DNA from: Paracoccaceae bacterium
GTDB lineage: Bacteria; Pseudomonadota; Alphaproteobacteria; Rhodobacterales; Rhodobacteraceae
Direction: 5' to 3'
DNA: 64,000 nucleotides
Assembly (NCBI GenBank): GCA_013214575.1
Contig: JABSSD010000108.1
Location: 1 to 64,000 of the forward strand
Shown here: one piece after another, positions 25,416 through 35,737 of the stretch
Layout of the letters: every line of letters begins with the position of its first letter
How positions within the stretch are numbered: the first letter of the stretch is position 1
The notes under the pieces: generated by a model
Seen by the model: the letters and a program-made list of their open reading frames with translations, nothing else
What the model was told of the DNA's origin: nothing
Databases searched by the model: none
Position numbers and translations under genes: made by a program

Positions 25416-26819
25416 TTATACCAAATCGCGGATGTCGGTCAGGTGACCGGTGAGGGCAGCGGCAGCGGCCATCGCTGGCGACACCAGATGGGTGCGGCCC
25501 TTATAACCCTGACGACCCTCAAAATTGCGGTTCGAGGTCGAGGCGCAGCGCTCACCCTCGGACAGCTGATCGGGGTTCATCGCCAGACACATGGAACAGC
25601 CCGCCAGCCGCCATTCAAAGCCCGCCGCGATAAAGATATCCGCCAGACCTTCTTCTTCGGCCTGGGCCCGAACCAACCCGGACCCCGGAACGATCATCGC
25701 CCGCATGCCCTCTTTGATTTTCTTGCCTTTGACCACTTCGGCCACAGCGCGGAAATCTTCGATGCGGCCATTGGTGCAGGAGCCGATGAACACGGTGTCG
25801 ATTTTGATGTCGGTCAGCTTGGTGCCCGATTCAAGACCCATATAGGCCAGCGCCCGTTTGACCGCGTCGACCTTGCCGCCGGTAAAATCCTCGGGGAAGG
25901 GCACCGTTGCGGTGATTGGCAGCACGTCCTCGGGCGAGGTGCCCCAGGTGACAACCGGCTGGATGTCTTCGCCTTTCAGGGTGACGACCAGATCAAATTC
26001 GGCATCATCGTCGGTGAACAGGGTTTTCCACCAGGTCAGAGCAGCTTCCCACTGGGCGCCTTTGGGGGCGTGGGCACGGCCTTTGACATAGTCGTAGGTG
26101 GTTTGGTCTGGCGCGATCAGGCCAGCGCGGGCGCCGCCCTCAATTGCCATGTTGCAGACGGTCATGCGACCTTCCATCGACAAATCACGGATTGCCTGGC
26201 CGCAATATTCGATGACATAGCCGGTGCCGCCGCCGGTGCCGGTCTCGCCGATCACCGCCATGGTGATGTCCTTGGCGGTCACTCCCGGCTGCAATTTGCC
26301 GGTGATCTCGACCTTCATGTTCTTTGACTTTTTCTGGATCAGCGTCTGGGTGGCCAGAACATGCTCGACCTCGGAGGTGCCGATGCCATGCGCCAGCGCG
26401 CCAAAGGCGCCGTGGGTGGCGGTGTGGCTGTCGCCGCAGACCACGGTCATGCCGGGCAGGGTCCAGCCCTGTTCCGGGCCAACGATATGCACGATGCCCT
26501 GACGGATATCATTCATCGGATAATAGTGGATGCCAAATTCCTTGGCATTGCTGTCCAATGCGGCAACCTGAATGCGGCCCTGTTCGTTTTCGATGCCGTT
26601 GACGCGATCCGGCGTGGTGGGCACGTTGTGGTCCGGCACCGCGATGGTCTTGTCCGGGGCGCGCACTGTGCGGCCAGTCATCCGCAGCCCTTCAAAGGCC
26701 TGGGCGCTGGTCACTTCGTGAACCAGATGGCGGTCGATATACAGCAGGCAGGTGCCGTCGTCTGATTCATGCGCGACATGCGCATCCCAGATTTTGTCAT
26801 AAAGCGTCTTGGGGGACAT
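25416..26819 (-). CDS. leuC: 3-isopropylmalate dehydratase large subunit
   Basis: A 467-residue aconitase-family protein carrying a [4Fe-4S] cluster. The ligands lie in GSCTNGR and the C-x-x-C of [13 protein letters not shown]. The start [14 protein letters not shown] at 26819 follows GGGAGAGGACAT and matches other LeuC proteins; the longer frame to 27002 is rejected. It forms an operon with leuD. Confidence 0.97.
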   Translation of the reverse strand: MSPKTLYDKIWDAHVAHESDDGTCLLYIDRHLVHEVTSAQAFEGLRMTGRTVRAPDKTIAVPDHNVPTTPDRVNGIENEQGRIQVAALDSNAKEFGIHYYPMNDIRQGIVHIVGPEQGWTLPGMTVVCGDSHTATHGAFGALAHGIGTSEVEHVLATQTLIQKKSKNMKVEITGKLQPGVTAKDITMAVIGETGTGGGTGYVIEYCGQAIRDLSMEGRMTVCNMAIEGGARAGLIAPDQTTYDYVKGRAHAPKGAQWEAALTWWKTLFTDDDAEFDLVVTLKGEDIQPVVTWGTSPEDVLPITATVPFPEDFTGGKVDAVKRALAYMGLESGTKLTDIKIDTVFIGSCTNGRIEDFRAVAEVVKGKKIKEGMRAMIVPGSGLVRAQAEEEGLADIFIAAGFEWRLAGCSMCLAMNPDQLSEGERCASTSNRNFEGRQGYKGRTHLVSPAMAAAAALTGHLTDIRDLV

Positions 26820-27264
26820 ATGTCCTCTCCCGTGTTGTATTTTCAATAAGCTGGCTGAGCGGCGGGCAGGCGTTATAGCCGGGCCAAAACCGAGCGGGCG
26901 GCACCAAAGAATCGCTCGCGTAGGCGGGTGCGATCTTGCAGTTCGATTTTTTGCGCCAATACGGGTATCATGCCTGTCAGATACAGGCGGTGGTCTGGTC
27001 AATCAAGGGTTCGACAGCCTCAACTGCGGTAAACACGGGCCCACCTGCGGTAAAGACGGGCCCAACTGCGGTAAACAAGGCAAAGATTACGCGAATTCCC
27101 TGTGTGCATGGCGGCTACCCTCTTCACTCTGCCGTGCAGATCGGGCACAGAGGCGTCTTGATTCGTCTCAAATCTTATCGGCCGCGTTGAAAACAGGTCT
27201 GAGGCGTACTATTTTTGCTCTATCCCCAGCGCCGGGGGACGGACGGCGCCCAAAAAGGAGGACA
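26820..27264. promoter_or_regulatory. leuC/rsfS divergent intergenic region
   Basis: About 445 bp between divergent leuC and rsfS. It holds the leuC leader, a 21-bp tandem repeat at 27021-27083 and the strong AAGGAGG site used by the short ORF before rsfS. A plus-strand frame through the repeats (Cys-Gly-Lys repeats) has no ribosome binding site and is not called. Confidence 0.55.
27021..27083 (+). repeat. 21-bp tandem repeat, three units
   Basis: Units 27021-27041, 27042-27062 and 27063-27083 share CNNCTGCGGTAAANANGG. The third unit is degenerate at its end. There are no spacers, so it is not a CRISPR array. Confidence 0.85.
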
Positions 27265-27321
27265 ATGTCCTGTCACCTGATTCTGAAGCGGTTAATGCCG
27301 CTGACCGTGGGGCAGCCGTGA
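27265..27321 (+). CDS. Short upstream ORF (18 codons) coupled to rsfS
   Basis: AAGGAGG at 27254-27260 points to the ATG at 27265, giving MSCHLILKRLMPLTVGQP. Its stop overlaps the rsfS ATG by one base (TGATG). This is either a coupling leader peptide or a sign that the rsfS start is misread: the rsfS frame stays open upstream (VLSPDSEAVNAADRGAAV) but has no standard start codon at that site. Confidence 0.4.
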   Translation: MSCHLILKRLMPLTVGQP

Positions 27322-27674
27322 TGGCCGCTCAAACCCGCCCCTCCAGCGACGAGCTGCTGGCCTTTATCCTGTCCTCGCTTGACGACGACAAAGCCGAAGA
27401 TGTGGTGCAGATTGATCTGCGCGGCAAGACTGCGATTGGCGACTACATGGTGGTTGCCACCGGTCGGTCGACCCGTCAGGTCTCGGCGCTGGCGATAAAG
27501 CTGGCTGATCGGATCAAGCAAGCATATGGCTTCACCTGCAAAACCGAAGGCCGCGATATTGGCGATTGGGTTTTGGTTGATACCGGCGATGTCATCGTCC
27601 ATGTCTTCCGCCCCGAAGTGCGCGAGTTCTATCAGCTTGAAAAAATGTGGCTTGGCGGCGATAGCGCCGTCTGA
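27321..27674 (+). CDS. rsfS: Ribosome silencing factor
   Basis: A 117-residue RsfS/Iojap protein that binds ribosomal protein L14 and blocks subunit joining in starvation. The family core DIRGK-type DLRGKTAIGDYMVVATGRSTRQV, DWVLVDTGDVIVHVF and the C-terminal REFYQLEKMW are all present. It precedes rlmH, the common pairing for ribosome-related genes. The ATG at 27321 has no good ribosome binding site of its own, and GTG 27318 is also possible. Confidence 0.93.
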   Translation: MAAQTRPSSDELLAFILSSLDDDKAEDVVQIDLRGKTAIGDYMVVATGRSTRQVSALAIKLADRIKQAYGFTCKTEGRDIGDWVLVDTGDVIVHVFRPEVREFYQLEKMWLGGDSAV

Positions 27675-27732
27675 GCCCTGACACCAGACTGGCCCGTGCA
27701 GGCGCACGGGCTGCTGCCGGGGTAAAGTCACC

Positions 27733-28203
27733 ATGCGCGTGCATCTCTGTGTTGTTGGCCGCCTGCGGGCCGGCCCCGAAAAAACTCTGATCGATGATTA
27801 TCTGACCCGGTTTGACCGCAGTGGCCGGGCCTTGGGGCTGGGGCCTGCGCGGCTGATCGAGGTTGAGGACAAGAAAAACGCCGGCATGGGGGCCGAAGCG
27901 GCACTGCTGCGCAAAGCGCTGCCCAAAGGCGCGGTGATCTGTACGCTGGATGAACGCGGCAAGCTGCTCTCCTCGCCGGATTTTGCCCAGAAGATGGCCG
28001 GCTGGCGCGATTCGGGGCGTCAGGATCTGGCGCTGATCATCGGTGGCGCCGATGGTATCGACCCCAGCCTGCGGGCAGAGGCGGATTTTTCGATTTCCTT
28101 TGGCAAGATGGTCTGGCCGCATATGCTGGTGCGGGTGATGCTGGCCGAGCAGATCTATCGCGCCGCGACCATTTTGGGCGGCAGCCCGTATCACCGGGTA
28201 TAA
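27733..28203 (+). CDS. rlmH: 23S rRNA pseudouridine(1915) N3-methyltransferase
   Basis: A 156-residue SPOUT methyltransferase acting on 23S rRNA position 1915. The knotted SAM site LIIGGADGID and the C-terminal MLAEQIYRAATILGGSPYHR are diagnostic, and length is normal. It lies 58 bp after rsfS in the same direction. Confidence 0.96.
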   Translation: MRVHLCVVGRLRAGPEKTLIDDYLTRFDRSGRALGLGPARLIEVEDKKNAGMGAEAALLRKALPKGAVICTLDERGKLLSSPDFAQKMAGWRDSGRQDLALIIGGADGIDPSLRAEADFSISFGKMVWPHMLVRVMLAEQIYRAATILGGSPYHRV

Positions 28204-28437
28204 ATGCGCCGGACGGCGCAGGCCGGGTTAAACAATACGCGCCATGTCGGAGATACGGCCGGTCATATCATGCTTGATAGACCCACCGTTCAGTACCTCT
28301 CCCATCATCGGGGATGTGCTCGGGTTGTCCCAGCCCCGATATCCTGATGGGCCGCGTTTGGTCAGAATTCCGATCTGTTCGCAGAGGAACCTCTATAAGC
28401 CGATTGCAGCAAAAAGCGCACGGCGATATAAGAGGTA

Positions 28438-29571
28438 ATGCAATTTCTGGACTATTCCCACAATTCAATACTAATTGGCGCGTCGTTGCTGGTAGCGCTG
28501 ATGGCGGGATTCACTGGTCTGACATTAACCCAAGGGTTGTCACAACGCAGCACTCTGCAGAAGAAACTGTCGATTGCATTGGCGGCCATTTCATTGGGTG
28601 GCGGGATCTGGTCGATGCATTTTGTCGCCATGCTGGGCCTGCAATTGCCTATCCTGTTTTACTATGATGCCGCCGTCACCCTGTCCTCGGCGCTGGTCGC
28701 GATATTGGTTGTTGGGGTTGCCCTGCTGCTGTTGCACTTTCGCGAGCGCACACCATTGGTGCTGATCAGTGCAGGCACCATTGTGGGGCTGGGCATTATC
28801 GCGATGCATTATATTGGCATGGCCGGGTTGGAAATGTGCCGGGCGCTGTACACGCCTTGGGGCATTTCCTCGGCTGTGCTGGCCTCCTGCCTGCTGAACA
28901 TAGCGGCGTTTTGGATTGCCTATGGTCAGCGGAGCCACCGGAACATCCTCTTGGGGACAGCCTGTTTTGGTTTGGCCGTGGTTGCAGTGCATTTTATCGC
29001 AATTGCAGGAACTGGGTTTGTTGCCGTTTCCGTTGCCAACGAAGTTGGGCCTTCGATCGGAAAAGAGGTCATGGCAATGGGTGTTGTGATCAGTAGTTTT
29101 GTTCTGTGCAGTGCCTTTTTGTTAACGGCAGTGACATTTCTGGTGCCGTCGCAACAGACTGTCCCCGAGGGTGTCGAAGGCACAGTCGGCGAGGTCTCTC
29201 CAACCCAGCCAGTGAGCGGGCCAGCCGAGATCGAACCGCTTGGAAAACAGATCCCGTATGAGCTGAAAGGTCAGACCTTTTTTGCCGATTTGGACTCGGT
29301 GGCGGCAATCCGGGCCGAAGGACATTACACCCAAATATACACGGCGCGTGGGGTGTTCTTTTGTGCCTGGTCCATTACCGAGGCGGAAAAGCGGGTGTCG
29401 CCCCGGCCCTTCGTGAAGACACATCGCAGCTATCTGATCAATCCGGCCCATGTCACCGGTTTTGAACGGCTGAAAGACAATGGCGTGTGCCATTTTGATC
29501 TGCCGGGCCTGGCCAAGGTTCCGGTCAGCCGGTCGCGATTAAAGCAAGTGCGCGAGATACTGGGCGTATAA
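28438..29571 (+). CDS. MHYT-LytTR membrane transcription regulator (CoxC/CoxH-like)
   Basis: A 377-residue protein. The N-terminal half (about residues 10-235) has seven hydrophobic segments with three MHYT-type motifs, WSMHFVAMLG, AMHYIGMAG and AVHFIAIAG, proposed in this family to bind copper and sense a diatomic gas. After a linker, a LytTR DNA-binding domain (about 270-377) has IRAEGHYTQIY, FVKTHRSYLINPAHV and VPVSRSRLKQVREIL. Oligotropha cox clusters encode the same architecture (CoxC, CoxH), so this is the likely regulator of the downstream cox operon, which starts 260 bp later on the same strand. Confidence 0.88.
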   Translation: MQFLDYSHNSILIGASLLVALMAGFTGLTLTQGLSQRSTLQKKLSIALAAISLGGGIWSMHFVAMLGLQLPILFYYDAAVTLSSALVAILVVGVALLLLHFRERTPLVLISAGTIVGLGIIAMHYIGMAGLEMCRALYTPWGISSAVLASCLLNIAAFWIAYGQRSHRNILLGTACFGLAVVAVHFIAIAGTGFVAVSVANEVGPSIGKEVMAMGVVISSFVLCSAFLLTAVTFLVPSQQTVPEGVEGTVGEVSPTQPVSGPAEIEPLGKQIPYELKGQTFFADLDSVAAIRAEGHYTQIYTARGVFFCAWSITEAEKRVSPRPFVKTHRSYLINPAHVTGFERLKDNGVCHFDLPGLAKVPVSRSRLKQVREILGV

Positions 29572-29832
29572 GATCTGGCACCGGCGTGAAGAGCCTGGTT
29601 CCATTGCTTCAGGCCTGCCCCTGTCTCTGTTCCTGTCCCTGAGCATTCCCTCCTTCCCGTCCAGCTGATCCGAATTCTGCTGGCCGCAGTGCAAGGCCTT
29701 CGCATTTGGTGTCAACTATTTCGCATTTCGTGCAGCGGATGACGAAACCCAATAGAAAACAGCCTGTTCCCGATGCGAAGGCATGCAGGTTCTTCCTCAG
29801 CCAGATCAACTGCACGTCAGGGAGGACCAGCA

Positions 29833-30687
29833 ATGATACCAGCGGCGTTTGACTATTACCGCCCCAAAGATGTGGAAGGGGTTTTAGCCCTTCTGCAGGA
29901 ACACGGCGATGATGCGCGCGTGATGGCGGGCGGGCACAGCCTGATCCCCATGATGAAATTTCGCATGGCCGAGGTGCCGCATCTTATCGATCTGCAGGAT
30001 ATCGCAGCCCTCAGGGGGATCACCATCGACGGAGATACCATCACCATCGGCGCAATGGTGTCTCAGCATGAGTTGATCAACCATGATGGGTTGTCAGCCG
30101 CGGCTCCTATCCTGCGTGAAACCGCATTGCAGATCGCCGACCCTCAGGTGCGCTACATGGGCACTGTGGGGGGCAATATTGCCAATGGTGATCCGGGCAA
30201 CGATATGCCGGGGCTGATGCAATGCCTGGATGCGCAAATCGAACTTCTGGGGCCAGAGGGCAGCCGTGTTGTTGCCGCCCGCGACTATTTCGAAGCCGCC
30301 TATATGACTGACCGTGAGGATGATGAGATTCTGATCTCGGTCAGCTTTGCAGTGCCCGCCGGCGGCTATGCCTATGAAAAACAAAAACGCAAAATTGGCG
30401 ACTATGCGACCGCTGCAGCCGCCGTTCAGATCACAAAGGTTGGCGGCAAAGTCGCCACAGCCTCGATTGCGATGACCAACCTCAGCGATGTGCCGGTCTG
30501 GTCCCTAGGTGCCGCTGACGCATTGGTTGGCACCGCCTGTGAGGCAGGCGCGCTGAAAGCTGCTGTTGCCGCGATGCTGGGCGATATCGATCCCACCGAA
30601 GACAACCGCGGCCCGGTGGCGTTCAAACGTCATGTGGCCGGTATCATCCTGACCCGCGCGATCACTCGCGCCTGGGACCGCGCGTAA
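29833..30687 (+). CDS. coxM: Aerobic CO dehydrogenase medium (FAD) subunit
   Basis: A 284-residue flavoprotein subunit that passes electrons from the iron-sulfur clusters to the acceptor chain. The two FAD-binding motifs, AGGHS (32-36) and TVGGN (111-115), are at the expected positions. The start [11 protein letters not shown] at 29833 follows AGGGAGGACCAGCA and is preferred to the upstream in-frame ATG at 29773. It is first in the order M-S-L typical of form I CODH. Confidence 0.95.
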   Translation: MIPAAFDYYRPKDVEGVLALLQEHGDDARVMAGGHSLIPMMKFRMAEVPHLIDLQDIAALRGITIDGDTITIGAMVSQHELINHDGLSAAAPILRETALQIADPQVRYMGTVGGNIANGDPGNDMPGLMQCLDAQIELLGPEGSRVVAARDYFEAAYMTDREDDEILISVSFAVPAGGYAYEKQKRKIGDYATAAAAVQITKVGGKVATASIAMTNLSDVPVWSLGAADALVGTACEAGALKAAVAAMLGDIDPTEDNRGPVAFKRHVAGIILTRAITRAWDRA

Positions 30688-30700
30688 GGAAAACCATCAA

Positions 30701-31210
30701 ATGTCTGACAAGATGCATATCAAGCTGAATGTAAACGGCGAGGACCATGAATTCCTGGCTGAACCCCGGGATCTGCTGATCTACGCGCTGCGTGAAAAGC
30801 TGAATATTACCGGTCCGCACGTGGGTTGCGACACCTCACATTGTGGTGCCTGCACGGTGACGCTGAACGGCAAATCGGTGAAATCCTGCACCATGTTTGT
30901 GGCGCAGGCCAATGGTGCCGAGATCACCACCATCGAAGGCATCGGCCAGCCCGGCGCGCTGCATGTGCTGCAAGAGAGTTTCCGGGAGCATCACGGGCTG
31001 CAATGTGGGTTCTGCACACCGGGGATGATCACCCGCGCCACCAAGCTGCTGGAAGAGATCCCCAACCCAACCGAGAAAGAGGTGCGCTTTGGCATGGCTG
31101 GCAATATCTGCCGCTGCACCGGCTACCAGAACATTGTGAAATCCATCCTTGCCGCCGCAAGTGAGCTCAACGCCCTGTCCGAAGACCAGAAAGTGGAGGC
31201 AGCAGAATGA
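30701..31210 (+). CDS. coxS: Aerobic CO dehydrogenase small (2x[2Fe-2S]) subunit
   Basis: A 169-residue iron-sulfur subunit. Plant-type [2Fe-2S] ligands are Cys43, Cys48, Cys51 and Cys63, and the second cluster uses Cys102, Cys105, Cys137 and Cys139 (CGFCTPGM...CRCTG). It relays electrons between the Mo/Cu site of CoxL and the FAD of CoxM. It starts 13 bp after coxM and overlaps coxL by 4 bp. Confidence 0.96.
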   Translation: MSDKMHIKLNVNGEDHEFLAEPRDLLIYALREKLNITGPHVGCDTSHCGACTVTLNGKSVKSCTMFVAQANGAEITTIEGIGQPGALHVLQESFREHHGLQCGFCTPGMITRATKLLEEIPNPTEKEVRFGMAGNICRCTGYQNIVKSILAAASELNALSEDQKVEAAE

Positions 31211-33624
31211 ACGATTTGACACCCGAGCGCGAAGAACGCTCTGCCAATCTGAAAGGCCTCGGATGTTCACGCAAACGCGTGGAAGACGCCCGGTTCACCC
31301 AGGGCAAGGGCAACTATGTCGATGACCTGAAGATGCCCGGCATGTTGCACGGTGACTTTGTGCGCTCTCCTTACGCCCATGCCCGCGTCGTTTCGGTCAA
31401 TAAAGACGCTGCTCTGGCGCTGGACGGCGTTGTTGCCGTGCTGACAGCCGAGGATCTGGCACCGTTGAACCTGCACTGGATGCCGACCCTTGCGGGCGAC
31501 AAACAGATGGTTCTGGCGGATGGCAAAGTTCTGTTTCAGGGGCAAGAGGTTGCCTTTGTGGTGGCCCGCGACCGCTATGTTGCCGCTGACGCGGTGGAAC
31601 TGGTCGAGGTTGAATACGAAGAACTGCCGGTCCTGACCGACCCGTTTGAATCGCTGAAATCCGACGTTGTCCTGCGTGAAGATCTGGCAGGTCAGACGAC
31701 CGGTCCGCATGGTCCGCGCAAACACCACAACCACATCTTTACTTGGGAGCAGGGCGACGAGACCGCCACCAACCAGGTGATGGACAGCGCCGATGTGGTT
31801 GTCGAGGAGAGCATGTATTACCACCGCACCCATCCCTGCCCGCTGGAGACCTGCGGCTGTGTTGCGTCGATGGACAAGGTCAACGGCAAGCTGACGCTCT
31901 GGGGCACTTTTCAGGCGCCGCATGTGGTGCGCACCGTGGCCTCGATGCTGTCGGGTATCGAAGAGCACAACATTCGCGTCATCTCGCCCGATATTGGCGG
32001 CGGCTTTGGCAACAAAGTGGGGGTCTATCCCGGCTATATCTGCTCGATCGTCGCCTCGATTGTCACTGGTCAGCCGGTGAAATGGGTCGAAGACCGGATG
32101 GAAAACCTGATGGCCACCGCCTTTGCGCGTGACTACTGGATGACCGGTAAAATCGCCGCCACCAAAGAGGGCAAGATCACCGGGCTGCACTGCCAGGTGA
32201 CCGCAGACCACGGTGGCTTTGACGCCTGCGCCGATCCCACCAAGTTCCCGGCCGGCTTCATGAACATCTGCACCGGTTCTTATGACATTCCGGTCGCTTA
32301 TCTGGCAGTGGACGGGGTTTACACCAACAAGGCCCCCGGCGGCGTGTCCTATCGCTGTTCCTTCCGGGTGACCGAGGCGGTCTATTTCATCGAACGGATG
32401 ATCGAAGTTCTGGCGATTGAGCTGGACATGGATTCAGCCGAACTGCGCCGGATCAACTTCATCAGGAAAGAGCAGTTTCCCTATCAATCCGCACTGGGTT
32501 GGGAGTATGACAGCGGCGACTACCACACCGCCTGGGACAAGGCGCTCAAGACCGTTGATTATGACGGGCTGCGCAAGGAACAGGCCGAACGGGTCGCGGC
32601 CTTTAAGCGCGGTGAAACCCGCACATTGATGGGCATTGGCCTCAGCTTTTTCACCGAGATCGTCGGGGCCGGGCCGGTCAAGAATTGCGATATCCTGGGT
32701 ATGGGGATGTTCGACAGCTGCGAAATCCGCATTCACCCGACAGGATCGGCAATTGCCCGGCTGGGCACCATCAGTCAGGGCCAGGGGCACGCCACAACCT
32801 TTGCCCAGATCCTCGCCAGTGAAATCGGCATCCCGGCTGACAGCATCACCATCGAAGAAGGCGACACCGATACGGCGCCTTATGGTCTGGGCACCTACGG
32901 GTCACGCTCGACCCCGGTGGCCGGGGCGGCGGCGGCGATGGCGGGGCGTAAAATCCGTGCCAAGGCGCAGATGATTGCGGCCTATCTGCTTGAGGTCCAC
33001 GATGACGATGTTGAATTCGATGTTGATCGTTTTGTGGTCAAGGGTGTGCCCGAGCGGTTCAAGACGATGAAAGACATCGCCTATGCCGCCTACAATCAGG
33101 CCATTCCAGGGTTGGAGCCGGGGCTGGAGGCGGTCAGCTATTATGATCCGCCCAACATGACCTATCCCTTTGGCGCCTATGTCTGTGTGATGGACATCGA
33201 CGTTGACACCGGGGTGCCGGACATCCGCCGCTTCTATGCGCTGGACGACTGCGGCACCCGCATCAACCCGATGATCATCGAAGGCCAGGTGCATGGCGGT
33301 CTGACCGAGGCGCTGGCCGTCGCTCTGGGGCAAGAGATTGCCTATGATAAGATGGGCAACGTCAAAAACGCCACGCTGATGGATTTCTTCCTGCCAACCG
33401 CCTGGGAAGTGCCCAACTTTGAGACCGACCACACTGTCACCCCCAGCCCACATCACCCCATCGGGGCCAAGGGCGTCGGCGAAAGCCCGCATGTGGGTGG
33501 CGTGCCGTGTTTCTCCAACGCGGTGCAGGATGCCTTTCGGGCCTTTGGTCTGCGTCACACCAATATGCCGCATGACCACTGGCGGATCTGGCAGACCGCC
33601 AATGATCTGGGCCTGCACGAGTAA
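31207..33624 (+). CDS. coxL: Aerobic CO dehydrogenase large (Mo/Cu) subunit, form I
   Basis: An 805-residue molybdenum hydroxylase that oxidises CO to CO2 at a Mo-S-Cu centre. The active-site loop is SYRCSFR (381-387) with the copper-binding Cys384. The YRCSFR core marks form I, true CO dehydrogenase, as opposed to form II (AYRGAGR). The Ala before Tyr in the usual AYRCSFR is Ser here. The cofactor-proximal GGGFGNK and C-terminal [13 protein letters not shown] motifs are present. It overlaps coxS by 4 bp. Confidence 0.97.
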   Translation: MNDLTPEREERSANLKGLGCSRKRVEDARFTQGKGNYVDDLKMPGMLHGDFVRSPYAHARVVSVNKDAALALDGVVAVLTAEDLAPLNLHWMPTLAGDKQMVLADGKVLFQGQEVAFVVARDRYVAADAVELVEVEYEELPVLTDPFESLKSDVVLREDLAGQTTGPHGPRKHHNHIFTWEQGDETATNQVMDSADVVVEESMYYHRTHPCPLETCGCVASMDKVNGKLTLWGTFQAPHVVRTVASMLSGIEEHNIRVISPDIGGGFGNKVGVYPGYICSIVASIVTGQPVKWVEDRMENLMATAFARDYWMTGKIAATKEGKITGLHCQVTADHGGFDACADPTKFPAGFMNICTGSYDIPVAYLAVDGVYTNKAPGGVSYRCSFRVTEAVYFIERMIEVLAIELDMDSAELRRINFIRKEQFPYQSALGWEYDSGDYHTAWDKALKTVDYDGLRKEQAERVAAFKRGETRTLMGIGLSFFTEIVGAGPVKNCDILGMGMFDSCEIRIHPTGSAIARLGTISQGQGHATTFAQILASEIGIPADSITIEEGDTDTAPYGLGTYGSRSTPVAGAAAAMAGRKIRAKAQMIAAYLLEVHDDDVEFDVDRFVVKGVPERFKTMKDIAYAAYNQAIPGLEPGLEAVSYYDPPNMTYPFGAYVCVMDIDVDTGVPDIRRFYALDDCGTRINPMIIEGQVHGGLTEALAVALGQEIAYDKMGNVKNATLMDFFLPTAWEVPNFETDHTVTPSPHHPIGAKGVGESPHVGGVPCFSNAVQDAFRAFGLRHTNMPHDHWRIWQTANDLGLHE

Positions 33625-33680
33625 CTGAGACCTGCGCTGCCCCCCACAGGGGCGGCGCATTGCCTGGACTGGACTACAAA

Positions 33681-34556
33681 ATGCACTGGACGACACGACA
33701 AACCGCCATGGCGGAACAGGGATATATTGCCTCGGACGATCTGGCGATGGCCGTTCATCTGGCGCTGTCACTGGGGCGTCCCCTGCTGCTGGAAGGCGCT
33801 GCTGGCGTTGGAAAGACCGAAATCGCCCGGGTGTTGGCCACGATCTGCGACACCCAACTGATCCGGCTGCAATGCTACGAAGGGCTGGATGCTGCGCAGG
33901 CGATCTATGAATGGAACTACCAGCGCCAATTGCTGACCATCCGCGCCGCGGCCGAAGATGGTGAAACCGGCCGCAGTGTCGAGCAACGCATTTTCTCCGA
34001 AGACTTCCTGCTTGAGCGGCCGCTGTTGAAGTCAATCCGCCAATCAAAATCGCCGGTGCTGCTGATTGATGAGATCGACCGGGCGGATGAAGAGTTTGAG
34101 GCTTACCTGCTGGAGATCCTGTCGGAATTTCAGATCACCGTGCCCGAATTGGGCACCATCAAGGCGATAACGCAGCCGATTGTTATCCTGACGGCCAATG
34201 GCACCCGTGATCTCAGTGATGCATTGCGCCGCCGCTGCCTCTATGCTCATGTGGACTATCCAGAGCGTGACACCGAGCTGGCAATCCTCAAGGCCCGCTG
34301 CCCAGAGGTCGAAGCCGCTTTGGCCAATCAGATCATCGGCTTTGTGCAATCTCTGCGCCAGGAAGATCTGGAGAAGAAACCCGGCATTGCCGAAATGTTG
34401 GATTTCTCAGCCGCTCTGATGGGGCTGGGCATTGCCGATCTGACCCAGAACCCCAAGCTGCTGCAGGCCAGCCTGGCCACTCTGCTGAAAACCGAAGCGG
34501 ACCGGTTCAATATCACCGTGGAAGTCTGCCAGCGGCTGGCGGGGCAGGCAGCATGA
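33681..34556 (+). CDS. coxD: CoxD, MoxR-type AAA+ ATPase for CODH maturation
   Basis: A 291-residue AAA+ ATPase with Walker A GAAGVGKTE, Walker B VLLIDEIDRAD and sensor region ILTANGTRDLSDALRRR. CoxD of Oligotropha is required to build the Mo-S-Cu site. The start ATG at 33681 is favoured; TTG 33660 and ATG 33708 are in frame. It overlaps coxE by 4 bp. Confidence 0.92.
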   Translation: MHWTTRQTAMAEQGYIASDDLAMAVHLALSLGRPLLLEGAAGVGKTEIARVLATICDTQLIRLQCYEGLDAAQAIYEWNYQRQLLTIRAAAEDGETGRSVEQRIFSEDFLLERPLLKSIRQSKSPVLLIDEIDRADEEFEAYLLEILSEFQITVPELGTIKAITQPIVILTANGTRDLSDALRRRCLYAHVDYPERDTELAILKARCPEVEAALANQIIGFVQSLRQEDLEKKPGIAEMLDFSAALMGLGIADLTQNPKLLQASLATLLKTEADRFNITVEVCQRLAGQAA

Positions 34557-35737
34557 GCCGGGTCAGCAAATTTGCCGGGCGCGATCCCGGCCCGGCCGCG
34601 CGAATGGCCGGGTTTATGGCGCATTTGCGCGCCCATGGGCTGCGCGTCGGGGTGGGCGAGACCGACATCGCACTTAGGGCGCTGACCCATGTGCAGGCCG
34701 CCGATCCAGATGAGACCCGCCGGGCGCTAAAGACCGTCTGCACGGGCGGCGCCGAGGATATTGAGCAGTTCGATGATTTGTTTGACAGTTACTGGCTGAA
34801 TGGTGGCCGGGTGAGGCAGAAGGTTATGCCCAGCCTGTCAGAAACCAACAGCGAGTCAGTTCATTCCTCACGTCCTGCCAACACCGGACAAGTCGCTGCC
34901 GGGGCAGGCGAAACTACGGCTCCGGATGAGGGCACTGGCGAAGCAGAGGCGGATGGGACCGGAAAACTGGTGGCCTCAGCGGTGCAAAATCTAATGAAAA
35001 AGGACCTGCGCGATCTGGTGCAGCCTGAACAGATCGCCGAGGCCGAGGCTATTGCACGTCGGCTGGGCGCGGCCCTGCGGCACCGGCGCTCGCGTCGGCG
35101 CAAGGCGGCCCGCAAGGGCGACCAGATCCATTTCCGCAAACTGATCCGCCAAAGCCTGTCGACCGGAGGTGAGCCGCTCAGCTTGCCCAAGAAACAGCGC
35201 CCGGACCGGCCGCTGAAGATCGTGGCGCTCTGTGATGTCTCTGGCTCGATGACGCTTTACGCGCAGGTGTTTCTGGCCTTTCTGGCTGGTCTGATGCGGG
35301 CAGATGATGCCTGCGATGCCTATCTGTTTCACACCCGGCTGGTGCGTATCGCTGACGCTCTGCGCGACAAGGATGCGTTGCGTGCCCTGGGGCGGATGTC
35401 TGTTCTTGCGGATGGCTTTGGTGGCGGCTCCAAAATTGGGGCCTCGCTGCAGCAATTTTCCCGCAGCTATGCCCGTCGTTTTGTCGATGGGCGCAGCGTC
35501 GTGCTGATCCTCTCGGATGGCTACGACACGGACGGCCCCGAACTGCTCGGCACCGCACTGGCCAAGCTGAAAAAACGCGGCTGCAAAATCATCTGGCTGA
35601 ATCCGCTCAAGGGTTGGGCCGACTACCAGCCCATTGCCCAAGGCATGGCCGCGGCCTTGCCTCACCTTGATCTTTTTTGCCCTGCCAACCGGCTTGCCGA
35701 TCTGGCCGCCCTAGAACCGGAGCTGACCCGCCTGTGA
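34553..35737 (+). CDS. coxE: CoxE, VWA-domain CODH maturation protein
   Basis: A 394-residue protein with a von Willebrand factor A domain in the C-terminal half; the metal-ion site is DVSGSM in IVALCDVSGSMTLYAQVF, and LILSDGYDTDG follows. A basic stretch (RHRRSRRRKAARKG) precedes it. It works with CoxD in copper/sulfur insertion, as MoxR-VWA pairs do generally. It is linked to coxD and coxF by 4-bp overlaps. Confidence 0.92.
   Translation: MSRVSKFAGRDPGPAARMAGFMAHLRAHGLRVGVGETDIALRALTHVQAADPDETRRALKTVCTGGAEDIEQFDDLFDSYWLNGGRVRQKVMPSLSETNSESVHSSRPANTGQVAAGAGETTAPDEGTGEAEADGTGKLVASAVQNLMKKDLRDLVQPEQIAEAEAIARRLGAALRHRRSRRRKAARKGDQIHFRKLIRQSLSTGGEPLSLPKKQRPDRPLKIVALCDVSGSMTLYAQVFLAFLAGLMRADDACDAYLFHTRLVRIADALRDKDALRALGRMSVLADGFGGGSKIGASLQQFSRSYARRFVDGRSVVLILSDGYDTDGPELLGTALAKLKKRGCKIIWLNPLKGWADYQPIAQGMAAALPHLDLFCPANRLADLAALEPELTRL

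Noticed and set aside
25443-26327. 294-codon plus-strand frame opposite leuC
   Set aside because: Shadow of leuC with no family features.
26809-27321. Plus-strand frame with Cys-Gly-Lys repeats through the leuC/rsfS intergenic region
   Set aside because: It overlaps the leuC start on the other strand, has no ribosome binding site, and its repeats follow from the 21-bp DNA repeat.
31207-33624. Form II (CoxL-like) hydroxylase of unknown function
   Set aside because: The active-site loop is YRCSFR with copper-binding Cys, and the gene order is M-S-L with coxDEFG, so it is form I.
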